Source: Pontibacter populi (GTDB taxonomy: Bacteria; Bacteroidota; Bacteroidia; Cytophagales; Hymenobacteraceae). Taken from it: a stretch of 64,000 nt of DNA. The DNA is taken from assembly GCF_019336435.1 (NCBI RefSeq), contig NZ_JAHWXQ010000002.1:186001-250000 (forward strand), written 5' to 3'. Shown in pieces: positions 46,345 to 55,306 of this stretch (its first letter is position 1; each line of letters begins with the position of its first letter). The notes beneath the pieces were generated by a model, which searched no databases, was not told where the DNA came from, and was given only the letters and a program-made list of their open reading frames with translations. Made by a program: the position numbers and the translations under genes.

Positions 46345-46403
46345 GGGTGTAAATTACGGGAATATGTCCTAATTTTAAAATCTCACACCAGGACAACAAG
46401 AGT

Positions 46404-47285
46404 ATGAAAGAGCTTGTTCAAAAGCTACGAAAGTACGAGATCCGGATTAGAAAGGCAATCACTACCCAGATGCAAGGCGATTTCCACTCTGTGTTTAAAG
46501 GCTCAGGGCTGGAATTTGACGATGTGCGCGCGTACCAGTACGGCGACGATATACGTTCTATTGACTGGAATGTAAGTGCAAAAGGCCATGGTACCTTTGT
46601 AAAAACATACCGTGAGGAAAAAGAACAGTCGGTATTTTTGATGCTGGATGTGAGTGCTTCGCAAACGATAGGCACAGGCAAACAACAGAAGCTCGATGTT
46701 GGGAAAGAAATTTGCGGCGTACTGGCTATCTCGGCGGCCCGGCAGCAGAGCCAGATCGGCATTATCTGCATTTCAGATCATAAAGAGAAATATATAAAAC
46801 CGGCCAAAGGCATTCAGCAGGCCTATACCATTATAAAAGCGCTGCACGAGCTGCAACCAAAATCTGCGAAAACTAACCTGGCCGCTGGCATAAAACTTAC
46901 TCTGGATATTATCAAGCGTCGCAGCATTATCCTGCTTATCTCAGACTTTATAGATGTGAACTATGAGAAGGAACTACAGATGCTGGCCCGCCACCACGAC
47001 CTTATAGTTATACATTTGGTGGATGTGCGGGAACGTAAGATGCCGGGTATGGGTATTGTGCCTGTGCTGGATAAAGAGACCGGCAAGACGGTTTGGCTGA
47101 ACACATCGGGCGAGGAATTTCATAAAAAATATTTTGCGCAGTACAAAGAGAACCAGGAAAACGTGATTCGCATTTGTAACAAATACCAGGCAAATTACCT
47201 GGCCATACAAGCCAACGAAGATTACGTACCGCAGCTGGTAAACCTTTTCAGGCTCCGCAATAAAACCACTAAAAAAAGTGCGTAA
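46404..47285 (+). CDS. DUF58 protein of a Bat-like locus
   Basis: 293 aa. N-terminal half: QMQGDFHSVFKGSGLEFDDV and YQYGDDIRSIDWNVSAK, the DUF58 signature. C-terminal half is a degenerate von Willebrand A fold (FLMLDVSAS, IILLISDFID). In the classic layout MoxR-DUF58-BatA, the ATPase MoxR lies upstream; here it is absent and a lipoprotein gene on the other strand takes the place. The following gene starts 8 bp inside this one. Confidence 0.9.
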   Translation: MKELVQKLRKYEIRIRKAITTQMQGDFHSVFKGSGLEFDDVRAYQYGDDIRSIDWNVSAKGHGTFVKTYREEKEQSVFLMLDVSASQTIGTGKQQKLDVGKEICGVLAISAARQQSQIGIICISDHKEKYIKPAKGIQQAYTIIKALHELQPKSAKTNLAAGIKLTLDIIKRRSIILLISDFIDVNYEKELQMLARHHDLIVIHLVDVRERKMPGMGIVPVLDKETGKTVWLNTSGEEFHKKYFAQYKENQENVIRICNKYQANYLAIQANEDYVPQLVNLFRLRNKTTKKSA

Positions 47286-48225
47286 GTTACTGTTAGTTAT
47301 AGTTTCAGTTGTGTTACCTATGCTGGTATCTGGTCAGCAGGTACTGCGCCCCGTCGGCACTTTCAGTAACGACACCATTCGGATTGGTGCGCCACTGAAA
47401 TTCACCCTGGTGCACAGGCATCCTGAAAACTTAGAGGTTATTTTGCCAGGCACCAACTATAACTTCTCCCCTTTTGAGCTGGTTCGCAAAGATTTTCACC
47501 CGACTGCTACTAAAAATGGCATCAGCACCGACAGTGCAGTGTATACACTGAGGACGTTTGATACCAGGCCACTACAGGCACTGACGTTGCCGGTGTTTGT
47601 GTTGCAGGGTAAAGATACCATTCGGGCAAACAGTGACAGCAGCCGGGTGGTGTTGCACCAAATGGTTGATAAAGTTATTGAACCGCTGCAGTTCAGAACT
47701 GAAACGGAGTTGGTTCCTGTTGAGGAGCGCTTTAACTGGCCCATTCTGTTGCTTTGGATCTCTTTTGTTACCCTTATTTCAAGCCTTATCTGGCTGATCT
47801 TCGGGCAAACTATAAAAACCAAGTACAAACTATACCGCCTGCGCAAGTACCATTTATACTTTACTTCGCGCTACAATGCACACATCGACCGTTTTGTAAA
47901 AACGGGTGTTTCGCAAAGCATGGAGAAGGCTGTATCGCTCTGGAAAAATTATCTAACCAAACTTGAACGCAGCGCCATCAACTCTTTTACAACAAAAGAG
48001 ATTGTAGAATTTTATAACGACAACGAAGAAGTAAACACGGCTCTGCGCCATTGCGACAAAGCTATTTATGGCAACCTGATCACAGAAGCCGACGCAGAAA
48101 CCAAGGAAGCTTTACTGATGCTGCGCCGGTTTGCCAAAAGCCGATACAAGGCCAACCGTGAGATCATAAAAAATGCTAGAAATAACAGACAACATGCTGG
48201 ATTGGCTGAGCCTGAACTGGTTTAG
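47278..48225 (+). CDS. Membrane-anchored protein between DUF58 and VWA genes
   Basis: 315 aa starting at a GTG that overlaps the upstream gene by 8 bp. A signal sequence (residues 1-20), a beta-rich extracellular part to about residue 155, one span (about 157-180, NWPILLLWISFVTLISSLIWL) and a basic helical cytoplasmic part. It occupies the place of BatD-like or DUF4381-like partners in other Bat operons, but no clear homology can be claimed from sequence alone. Its end overlaps the next gene by more than 30 bp. Confidence 0.75.
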   Translation: MRKLLLVIVSVVLPMLVSGQQVLRPVGTFSNDTIRIGAPLKFTLVHRHPENLEVILPGTNYNFSPFELVRKDFHPTATKNGISTDSAVYTLRTFDTRPLQALTLPVFVLQGKDTIRANSDSSRVVLHQMVDKVIEPLQFRTETELVPVEERFNWPILLLWISFVTLISSLIWLIFGQTIKTKYKLYRLRKYHLYFTSRYNAHIDRFVKTGVSQSMEKAVSLWKNYLTKLERSAINSFTTKEIVEFYNDNEEVNTALRHCDKAIYGNLITEADAETKEALLMLRRFAKSRYKANREIIKNARNNRQHAGLAEPELV

Positions 48226-49225
48226 CTGGGACACGCTCCGCTCTTACGACTGGGTTTTTCCGCTGGTGCTTTATGCACTGCCGCTGGTACCGCTGTTGTT
48301 CCTGCTCAAATGGCTGTTCACATTAAACTCGCGCAATAAGCTGAACGTGGCCATGTTCGATGGCAAACTACAGTGGCAGTGGACCAGCTTGCTGCGCTTT
48401 ATCCCTGATATCCTGTTTATCCTTTTCATCATGCTGGTGCTGGTGGCGCTTGCCAGACCGCAGCGCATAAACGAACAAGTAGAGCAAACCGCAGAAGGCA
48501 TTGATATTATTCTTGCCCTAGATGTATCGGGTTCTATGGAACTACAGGATATTAAGCCCAATCGGCTGGATGCCGCCAAAGAAGTAGCACTCGAGTTTAT
48601 AAACGGCCGCGTACAGGACAGGATCGGGTTGGTAGTATTTGCCGGTGATGCCTACTCACTTTCACCGCTCACCACTGATTACCAGCTACTGAGCGAAAGC
48701 ATAAACTCCATTGGCTTTAAGATGATCGAGAACGACGGAACTGCTATCGGAAGTGCCCTGGCTGTAGCTACAAACCGCATGCGCGACTCACAGGCAAAGA
48801 GTAAAGTAGTAATATTGATCAGTGATGGAGAAAACACGGCCGGCAGCCTGGACCCGCAAATGGCGGCACAACTGGCCAATAAATTCAACATAAAACTTTA
48901 TAGTATCGGGATAGGTAAAGACGGACAGGTACCTTACACTGTGGATGATAACGGAAAAACACTTTTTGTAGAAACCAACCTCGACGAAAACAGCCTGCGC
49001 GATGTAGCTGAAATTGGAGGCGGCCGTTTTTTCAGAGCCGATAGTAAAGATGCCTTGCAACAGGTATTCAGGAGTATCAATGCCCTGGAGAAAACGGAAG
49101 TAAGCGAAAAGCGCTTCCGGGATACCAAAGATTATTACCAGATATACTTAAAATGGGCATTGCTCCTGCTGCTTACCTGGATGCTGCTGAAAAACACCTT
49201 TATTACCAACGTACTGGAAGACTGA
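48173..49225 (+). CDS. batA: VWA-domain membrane protein (BatA-like)
   Basis: 350 aa. Two N-terminal spans (about residues 28-50 and 76-96), a VWA domain (about 108-305) with MIDAS start DVSGSMEL (Asp117), later ISDGENTAG, and a C-terminal span (about 328-345). That plan is BatA. The start at 48173 overlaps the preceding gene by 53 bp; the ATG at 48194 (MLDWLSLNW) is a plausible alternative. Bat proteins were linked to aerotolerance in Bacteroides; complete Bat loci also carry BatB-E, not visible here. Confidence 0.88.
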   Translation: MLEITDNMLDWLSLNWFSWDTLRSYDWVFPLVLYALPLVPLLFLLKWLFTLNSRNKLNVAMFDGKLQWQWTSLLRFIPDILFILFIMLVLVALARPQRINEQVEQTAEGIDIILALDVSGSMELQDIKPNRLDAAKEVALEFINGRVQDRIGLVVFAGDAYSLSPLTTDYQLLSESINSIGFKMIENDGTAIGSALAVATNRMRDSQAKSKVVILISDGENTAGSLDPQMAAQLANKFNIKLYSIGIGKDGQVPYTVDDNGKTLFVETNLDENSLRDVAEIGGGRFFRADSKDALQQVFRSINALEKTEVSEKRFRDTKDYYQIYLKWALLLLLTWMLLKNTFITNVLED

Positions 49226-49447
49226 GTTAAAGTTTGGGAGTTAGAGAGTTGAGGAGTTTAAGAGTTAGAAAGTTTAGAAGTTGTGGATGCGTAATAGCTT
49301 TCTGGTTTTAGCCCCCTTTTCTGTCATCCTGAAAGGATCTTGGTTGAAAGGGAATTTAACAGTAACTATAAACTATAGTTGATTGATGTTCTGGATTTAG
49401 AAATCAACAATTAAACCATCAACAAGCCAACAATTCAAAACAAAACT
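49226..49447. repeat. GAGTTT-type repeat and short repeat fragments
   Basis: The 220-bp gap holds a GTTTGGGAGTTAGAGAGTTG run (49235-49280) like that at 43567, a short CATCCTGAAAGGATCTTGG element (49323-49342) that recurs at 63772, and one CTATAG palindrome. No gene. Confidence 0.55.
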
Positions 49448-50134
49448 ATGAGCCATATTGCAGATAACATACGGTATTTTGATGAGCAGCTTAAGAACAC
49501 GCCGGCACGTCTGGTAGCTGTGACCAAAACTCATTCCGTTGAAACTATAAAAGAAGCCTACGATGCCGGCCACCGCATTTTTGGTGAGAATAAAGTGCAG
49601 GAGCTCGTAGATAAATACGCGCTATTGCCCCACGACATTGAATGGCACCTGATCGGGCATCTGCAAACCAACAAAGTAAAGTACATCTCCGATTTTATTG
49701 ATACCATACAGTCCGTTGATAGCCTGAAACTGCTGGCTGAGATTAACAAGCGGGCAGAGCAGCGCAACCGTACCACCCCTATTAACTGTATGCTGCAGCT
49801 CTCCATTGCCGACGAAGAAACCAAGTTTGGCATGACCTACGACGAAGCCGTGGCGTTGCTGCAATCAGATGATTACCGGAATATGCACTATATTCGTATT
49901 ACCGGGGTTATGGGCATCGCTACAAATACGGACGATCAGGATAAGTTAAGAAACGAGTTCCGGCAGCTTCGCTCCTACTTTGAACAGCTAAAAGAAACCT
50001 TCTTCTTCGCTAACCCTGACTTTAAAGACATATCAATGGGCATGACTTCAGACTGGCAACTGGCTCTGGAAGAAGGAAGCACCATGATACGCGTAGGAAG
50101 TGGTATCTTTGGCTCACGCAACTATAATAAATAA
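49448..50134 (+). CDS. yggS: YggS/PLPBP family PLP homeostasis protein
   Basis: 228 aa, single-domain alanine-racemase-like barrel that holds PLP without clear catalytic activity and affects vitamin B6 and amino-acid homeostasis. PLP-Lys27 in VAVTKTHS, IFGENKVQEL, WHLIGHLQTNKVK and the final MGMTSDWQLAL/GSGIFGSRNY segments are all typical. Followed 21 bp later by the DUF2750 gene on the same strand. Confidence 0.94.
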   Translation: MSHIADNIRYFDEQLKNTPARLVAVTKTHSVETIKEAYDAGHRIFGENKVQELVDKYALLPHDIEWHLIGHLQTNKVKYISDFIDTIQSVDSLKLLAEINKRAEQRNRTTPINCMLQLSIADEETKFGMTYDEAVALLQSDDYRNMHYIRITGVMGIATNTDDQDKLRNEFRQLRSYFEQLKETFFFANPDFKDISMGMTSDWQLALEEGSTMIRVGSGIFGSRNYNK

Positions 50135-50155
50135 GAAACTCTAACACACAACATA

Positions 50156-50608
50156 ATGCAAGATCAAAACGCAAACCAGGAAGCCAATTATCGCAAATTC
50201 ATACAGCAGGTAGCTGATACCGAGCAGGTATGGGGTTTATCGGAAGGTGATATCTGGGCTACATCCAGCTCGAATGAGTTTGAAGACACCGAAGTTATCC
50301 TTTTCTGGTCGGATGCGGAAGCAGCCAAAGCCTGTGCTGCCGACGAATGGGCAAACTATAAAGCAGAAGCGTTGCCTGTATCTGAATTTCTGGAGAACTG
50401 GTGTGTAGGCATGTACGATGATGAACTTCTTGTAGGAGCAAACTGGACTGCTGATATGCAAGGCAAGGAAGTTGATCCGCTGGTGATTGCCCTGGACGTA
50501 GTACAGGAGTTAAAAAGCCGTGAGAAAGAAATAAAGCTGGAGCAATACGATAGCTTAAGCGAGTTTGAAGAGCAGGTAATAGATGCCCTTGAAGGCGACG
50601 AAGAATAA
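50156..50608 (+). CDS. DUF2750 domain protein
   Basis: 150 aa, acidic and soluble. The DUF2750 pattern appears as YRKFIQQVADTEQVWGLSEG (about residues 12-31), ILFWSDAEAAKACA and LPVSEFLENW. The last 40 residues form a charged helical tail (LKSREKEIKLEQYD). Function unknown. Between yggS and the DUF423 gene with short gaps, so probably cotranscribed. Confidence 0.88.
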   Translation: MQDQNANQEANYRKFIQQVADTEQVWGLSEGDIWATSSSNEFEDTEVILFWSDAEAAKACAADEWANYKAEALPVSEFLENWCVGMYDDELLVGANWTADMQGKEVDPLVIALDVVQELKSREKEIKLEQYDSLSEFEEQVIDALEGDEE

Positions 50609-50629
50609 GTTATAGTTCAGATTACAGAC

Positions 50630-51007
50630 ATGACACAAAAAACTATACTCCTTATTGCCAGCGCATTTGGAGCCTTAACTGTAATGATTGGAGCCTTTGG
50701 CGCACATGCGTTGGGCCCTATGTTACAAGCCACTAACCGCACCGATACATTTGAAACAGCAGTGAAATACCAGATGTACCACACACTGGCACTTTTAGCT
50801 GTTGGTCTCTTGTTATTTAAGGTTGAAAGTCCGGCTTTACAGGTGGCTGCCTGGTGCTTCTTTATTGGTATACTCATTTTTTCCGGCTCGCTCTATACCC
50901 TATGCCTGACCGGGATAACCTGGCTTGGTGCTATTACACCTATTGGTGGCACAGCACTTATAGTTGGCTGGGGAGCGTTATTCTATGCCATCCTGAAGTC
51001 TTTGTAA
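50630..51007 (+). CDS. DUF423 membrane protein (YgdD family)
   Basis: 125 aa with four spans. Signature ALTVMIGAFGAHALG (about residues 15-29), then KYQMYHTLALLAVGLL and ITPIGGTALIVGW. Small inner-membrane protein of unknown function, widespread. The terminator at 51070-51100 closes the yggS-DUF2750-DUF423 run. Confidence 0.93.
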   Translation: MTQKTILLIASAFGALTVMIGAFGAHALGPMLQATNRTDTFETAVKYQMYHTLALLAVGLLLFKVESPALQVAAWCFFIGILIFSGSLYTLCLTGITWLGAITPIGGTALIVGWGALFYAILKSL

Positions 51008-51069
51008 GCGAAAGCGGCAAGCAGTCAGATTTGAAACTATAGTTTCTAAATACGGGAACTATAAAACAA

Positions 51070-51100
51070 CAAAAGCCCACCTTTTCAGGTGGGCTTTTGT
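51070..51100. terminator. Bidirectional terminator
   Basis: CAAAAGCCCACC and GGTGGGCTTTTG form a perfect 12-bp stem between convergent DUF423 and DUF1573 genes. Confidence 0.87.
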
Positions 51101-51119
51101 ATTAGAGAAAGAAGGAGTC

Positions 51120-51563
51120 TTAGTTTTTGGCGCTGCCAGTCTGCTTCTCTTTGATGTTTGTTACGATGTACACGCTGGTAGGCTCGCCTACGTTAGAATG
51201 TACTGTAATCGCTTTTTTCTGGTTGCCCAGTTTACCGGCACTGTTAAATTTAGCAACTACAGTTCCTGATTTACCTGGCAGGATCGGCTCTTTTGTCCAG
51301 GTTGGCGTAGTGCAACCACAGGTTACATCGATACGATCGATTACTAACGGCTGAGTACCTGTGTTTTTAAACTTGAAAGTATGCTCTACCACATCGCCCT
51401 GCGTAATGTCGCCGAAGTTATATTCCGCTTCTTCGAACGTGATAACAGGACCCGCTTTGGCCTGTGCCTGCGGTGCAGTAGGTTGTTTTTTAGGCTGCTG
51501 TTGAGCCACAGCGCCACCTGCAGTTATAGCTGCAATTGCGAACGATAGGAGAATTTTTTTCAT
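51120..51563 (-). CDS. DUF1573 secreted protein
   Basis: 147 aa, signal peptide (residues 1-20), then a Pro/Gln/Ala-rich linker (QQQPKKQPTAPQAQAKA) and a DUF1573 immunoglobulin-like domain: ITFEEAEYNFGDITQGDVVEH, FKNTGTQPLVI and the CGCTTPTW motif with paired cysteines. Periplasmic or surface, unknown function, abundant in Bacteroidota. Confidence 0.9.
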   Translation of the reverse strand: MKKILLSFAIAAITAGGAVAQQQPKKQPTAPQAQAKAGPVITFEEAEYNFGDITQGDVVEHTFKFKNTGTQPLVIDRIDVTCGCTTPTWTKEPILPGKSGTVVAKFNSAGKLGNQKKAITVHSNVGEPTSVYIVTNIKEKQTGSAKN

Positions 51564-51646
51564 GATGATATAAAGGATTATTTGGCTTCGTACGGGGTAC
51601 GGTCATTATTTGTTTTTACAACGAAGCAATATAGCTTTTTAGTTCG

Positions 51647-53053
51647 TTAAGTGGCTAATAATTGTGCGTTAAAATTGAGCAGGTATAGTTCTTCTGATGA
51701 ACGGGTTAACGCCGTGTACAGCCAACGGGCAAATTCCTGATTTACCATATCATCCTTCAGGTAGCCCTGCTCCACAAACACCGCCTGCCACTGTCCACCC
51801 TGCGCTTTATGGCAGGTTAGCGCGTAAGCAAACTTTACCTGCAAGGCATTCAAATAAGGGTTCTTCTTCAGCTCTTTAGAGCGTTCGCGCTTATTCGGGA
51901 TATCCATGTAATCCTGCAAAACGGCGTCATACAGCATTTTATTCTGGTCTGTTGGTAATGCCGGAGAATCGCTGTGCAGGGTATCCAACATGATCTTCGT
52001 TTCCAGTTCTTCTGCATCCGGGTAATCTACAAAACGCACGCGCACATCTGCAAACCGGAAACCATACAGGTCTTCATACTTTATGATCTTGGTAACTTCC
52101 ACAAAGTCGCCGTTCGCCATAAAGCCAATTTCCGAATCCTTAGGAAGCCAGAAGTAGTTGTTCCGCACGATCATCAGGTAATCTCCTACGCCTATTTCAT
52201 CTTCTGAGAAAAAGATGCTGCGACGGATATGCTGGTTATACATGTTGGCCACTTTATTGGAGCGGCAAATAACAATGGCATTCTCTACACCAAACTTATC
52301 ATAAGCGTAACGCAGACCGTCTTCCAGCTTTTCGCCGGTCATTTTAAAAATGTCTTTCCAGCCTTTGGTAAATAACTTTATGTCGGGTTGCTCAAGGCCC
52401 AGTTGTGAGCGCAATTGGGTAGCATTCATTAATATACCCGAAGCTTCAGCCTGGCGCATTACCTGTTTCAATTCAATCTGCTGTACCTGGCACCGGAAAT
52501 TATGCTTCATGTATTCTGCGTCCAGCGAGGGGCTAAGTGCTTGGCCAACCGGCGGCAGCTGGGCGGTGTCACCAATCAGGAGCAGTTTGTTGTTCTTTTT
52601 ATCAAACACATAGTTCATCAGGTCCTGCAGTAAGCCATTTTCGCCAAAGCCACTTTCATCTGAGATCATCGAAGCCTCGTCAACTATAAACACCGTGTTC
52701 TCCAGCTTGTTAGGCATGCGTGTAAAAGCAAGCCCTTCGGAGTATGGATTGGCAGTCTGGCGGTAGATCTTTTTATGGATGGTAAATGCCTGTTTGCCAC
52801 TATAGGTGCTCATTACTTTGGCAGCCCGCCCGGTCGGGGCAAGCAGCACATACTTGTAACCGAACTTGTTCAGGATCTTCACCAGCGATGTAACTACCGT
52901 GGTTTTACCTGTACCGGCATACCCTTTCAGCAGGAAAACCTGCCGCTCTTCTGACTTGGAAAGTATAAACTCATCCAGTTTGGCAAACAGCTTCGCCTGA
53001 TCCTCGGTGGGCTCAAACGGAAAATTCTGACGCAGTACTTCTACCGGACGCAT
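51647..53053 (-). CDS. Dda/RecD-like SF1B DNA helicase
   Basis: 468 aa. 5'-3' helicase motifs in order: Walker A GYAGTGKTT (residues 44-52), Walker B-like VDEASMI, motif III IGDTAQLPPVG, motif V TCHKAQGGQW and motif VI YTALTRSSEELYLL. It lacks the RecD2 N-terminal extension, so it is closer to phage T4 Dda and short RecD-like helicases. A UvrD-type SH3-like insert (about 330-350) is suggested. Monocistronic; role in replication fork or repair inferred. Confidence 0.9.
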   Translation of the reverse strand: MRPVEVLRQNFPFEPTEDQAKLFAKLDEFILSKSEERQVFLLKGYAGTGKTTVVTSLVKILNKFGYKYVLLAPTGRAAKVMSTYSGKQAFTIHKKIYRQTANPYSEGLAFTRMPNKLENTVFIVDEASMISDESGFGENGLLQDLMNYVFDKKNNKLLLIGDTAQLPPVGQALSPSLDAEYMKHNFRCQVQQIELKQVMRQAEASGILMNATQLRSQLGLEQPDIKLFTKGWKDIFKMTGEKLEDGLRYAYDKFGVENAIVICRSNKVANMYNQHIRRSIFFSEDEIGVGDYLMIVRNNYFWLPKDSEIGFMANGDFVEVTKIIKYEDLYGFRFADVRVRFVDYPDAEELETKIMLDTLHSDSPALPTDQNKMLYDAVLQDYMDIPNKRERSKELKKNPYLNALQVKFAYALTCHKAQGGQWQAVFVEQGYLKDDMVNQEFARWLYTALTRSSEELYLLNFNAQLLAT

Positions 53054-53059
53054 TTTATA

Positions 53060-53254
53060 TAATTATGAATTACGAATTATTAATTATGAATGACCCAGCT
53101 CCACTTCCGCTGGCGCGATTTTGCAACTCAACTGGGCCAGAGGCCCAACTATAGTTCGGCACGAGAGATGACGCTCGCGCCATAGTTAGACAATTTACAA
53201 CAACGAACACTACAGCTATAGTTTAACTTTCTAACCTTTTAACTTCCCAACTTT
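53060..53254. repeat. Repeat fragments between helicase and thioesterase genes
   Basis: A partial B module (53112-53160, CAACTCAACTGGGCCAG), a GCGCGAT/ATGACGCTCGCGCCATAG inverted stretch, a CTATAG palindrome and an inverted TTTCTAACCTTTTAACTTCC run (53229-53248) of the GAGTT family. No gene. Confidence 0.55.
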
Positions 53255-53719
53255 CTAACTTTTACGCTCTCTAAGTTTAAGGTCTTCCGGAGTTATAGTT
53301 GCCATGCTGGTAGTGGCCTTTGCGATCAATAGCGGCTCGGCTTCATCTTTTACCACATATACTTCGGCTTCGCAGAAATTGAGCTTGCGCCCCTGCTTTA
53401 TCACGTAGCCTTTTGCCAGCAATTTATCACCCACTCCGGGATGAAAATAAGACACTTTGATTTCGGCGGTAACTACATGATGATCTTTGGGTACGAGGCT
53501 AACAGCAGCGAATCCGGCAACTATATCGGCAAGTGTGGCAATAACACCACCGTGCGTAAAACCTTTGTGCTGTTTGTGGCGCTGCTCCAGTTTTAGCTCA
53601 CCTTCTATTCTTCCTGCTTCTATTTTCGTAACTTCGAAGCCCATCAGTTTCATGAACTCCTGGCGTTCCAGCTTTTCGCGGATGTCGGCTTCGAAATCGG
53701 GGTTAAACGTTTGAATCAT
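53255..53719 (-). CDS. PaaI-type hotdog thioesterase
   Basis: 154 aa from the ATG at 53719 (MIQTFNPDFE). Hotdog fold with the family segment HKGFTHGGVIATLADIVAG (about residues 66-84), which carries the catalytic Asp/Glu of acyl-CoA thioesterases, and VSYFHPGVGD later. Hydrolyses small acyl- or aryl-CoA; substrate unknown. The open frame before 53719 overlaps the divergent NUDIX start region and is unlikely to be used. Confidence 0.87.
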   Translation of the reverse strand: MIQTFNPDFEADIREKLERQEFMKLMGFEVTKIEAGRIEGELKLEQRHKQHKGFTHGGVIATLADIVAGFAAVSLVPKDHHVVTAEIKVSYFHPGVGDKLLAKGYVIKQGRKLNFCEAEVYVVKDEAEPLLIAKATTSMATITPEDLKLRERKS

Positions 53720-53758
53720 ATTTACAAAAATACCACCAATACCACGCCTAAACAAACT

Positions 53759-54244
53759 ATGTCAGTTTTAAACCCAAATGCTGCTGCCTATGCCGATAAA
53801 GTTCGCGTGCGGGTGTGCGGTATCTGCATACAGGATGATAAAATGCTGTTGGTTCGCCACCAGTCAACTATAAAGAACAAAGCTTTCTGGGCGCCGCCGG
53901 GTGGTGGGTTGCAGTTTGGCGAAAGCATTGCCGATTGCCTGAAACGTGAAGTGCAGGAAGAAACCGGCCTGGAAGTGGAAGTGATCCGTTTCCTGTTTGT
54001 GAATGAATTTCTGCAGCCGCCTCTGCAAGCCGTAGAGCTGTTTTTTGAAGTAAAACCTGTTGGTGGAACTATAACTAAAGGCATTGACCCGGAAGCTGCG
54101 CCTGATAGGCAGCTGATAGAGGAAGTAACCTGGAAAACAAAGCACGAAGTGCGGGAAATACCCTTGCCTGATAAACACAGCATTCTGCACCACTTATACT
54201 CTTTCAACGACCTGATGAGTCTGCCCCATCATTTCGTGAAGTAG
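53759..54244 (+). CDS. NUDIX hydrolase
   Basis: 161 aa from the ATG at 53759; the upstream in-frame start would overlap the divergent gene. NUDIX box GGLQFGES...REVQEETGL (about residues 49-71) is intact, with flanking WAPPGGG. Cleaves nucleoside diphosphate-linked compounds; substrate not readable. It is 39 bp from the divergent thioesterase start. Confidence 0.88.
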   Translation: MSVLNPNAAAYADKVRVRVCGICIQDDKMLLVRHQSTIKNKAFWAPPGGGLQFGESIADCLKREVQEETGLEVEVIRFLFVNEFLQPPLQAVELFFEVKPVGGTITKGIDPEAAPDRQLIEEVTWKTKHEVREIPLPDKHSILHHLYSFNDLMSLPHHFVK

Positions 54245-54310
54245 AAATGCTATATTTTTTTTATACTTGCATAGCGCTATAAACAGGCACTCACTCACCA
54301 GTATTATACT

Positions 54311-55198
54311 TTGAACACGACCAGCACCAACTTCCGGCTATCGAACAAAATTCAGGACGAAGCATTTGCGCTTTCTGCTGCCAGCAACTGTAATTTATAC
54401 TTATCTGTCTCCCAGAAAAGTATACGATTAGCCGTGGCTGATGTGGAGCGCAATAAATTTGTGGTACTGGAAGATTACGAGCTGATCACAGTTTTCACGC
54501 CGGCACAGGTAGCTGAACAGTTACAACTGATTGCCCAAGAAAACCCATTATTGCAGGAACAGAACTGGAAAACGATACGTGTAGCTGTAAGCAACCAGCA
54601 TTTTACACTTGTACCCGAAACACTTTTCGACCCGGCGCACCAACAGGATTACCTGCGCCTGCACAGCAACCTGAATCCGCAACTGGACGATGTGCTCTCC
54701 TACCACCACAGCAGCCTGGAGGCAGTTAACATATTTGCTGTAGAGCGCGTGCTTCGTGCTACTATACAGGAGATTTTCCCGGAGCGCGAAATTCAGTTCG
54801 TACACCAGACAAGCTCGCTTATCAAAAGTATACTGCACCAAACCGGCCGAAGTGCTGCACGTAGCATGTCTGTGTTTGTAGAGCGAAGTTTTGTAACGAT
54901 ACTGGTAGTAGATGCCCACGGACTTCAGTTCTGCAACATTTTCCAGTACCATAGCCCCGAAGATTTTATTTATTACATCATCTTTGTGATGCAGGAACAG
55001 AAAATGAACCCGGAGCAGGAAACCATTACCGTATGGGGCGACATTACGCACGATGCTACGCTGTTCACAATCATGCAGAAGTATATCCGCCAGGTTAAAT
55101 TCGGAAAGAAACCACAAGACATCGGCTACTCCTACAAATTCGACGACCTGTTCGAGCACCGTTACTTCGAGCTCTATAGTTTACATCTTTGTGAATAG
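54311..55198 (+). CDS. DUF3822 protein (actin-like ATPase fold)
   Basis: 295 aa with a TTG start at 54311; no in-frame ATG lies upstream before a stop and the first internal Met is far inside the domain. Two ribonuclease-H-like halves are visible: LYLSVSQKSIRLAVADVERNKF (about residues 29-50) and MSVFVERSFVTILVVDAHGLQF (about 186-207). DUF3822 is found across Bacteroidota, commonly just upstream of coaD or rsmD; here coaD follows 108 bp later. Function unknown. Confidence 0.85.
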   Translation: MNTTSTNFRLSNKIQDEAFALSAASNCNLYLSVSQKSIRLAVADVERNKFVVLEDYELITVFTPAQVAEQLQLIAQENPLLQEQNWKTIRVAVSNQHFTLVPETLFDPAHQQDYLRLHSNLNPQLDDVLSYHHSSLEAVNIFAVERVLRATIQEIFPEREIQFVHQTSSLIKSILHQTGRSAARSMSVFVERSFVTILVVDAHGLQFCNIFQYHSPEDFIYYIIFVMQEQKMNPEQETITVWGDITHDATLFTIMQKYIRQVKFGKKPQDIGYSYKFDDLFEHRYFELYSLHLCE

Positions 55199-55306
55199 GG
55201 ACACTCTAGTATTGTCATTTCGACGTAAGGAGAAATCTGAATCTACTTTAGGTAGTAAACTATAAATCTTTTAAAGAGTAAATCCACTAAATCACATCTC
55301 AACCAC

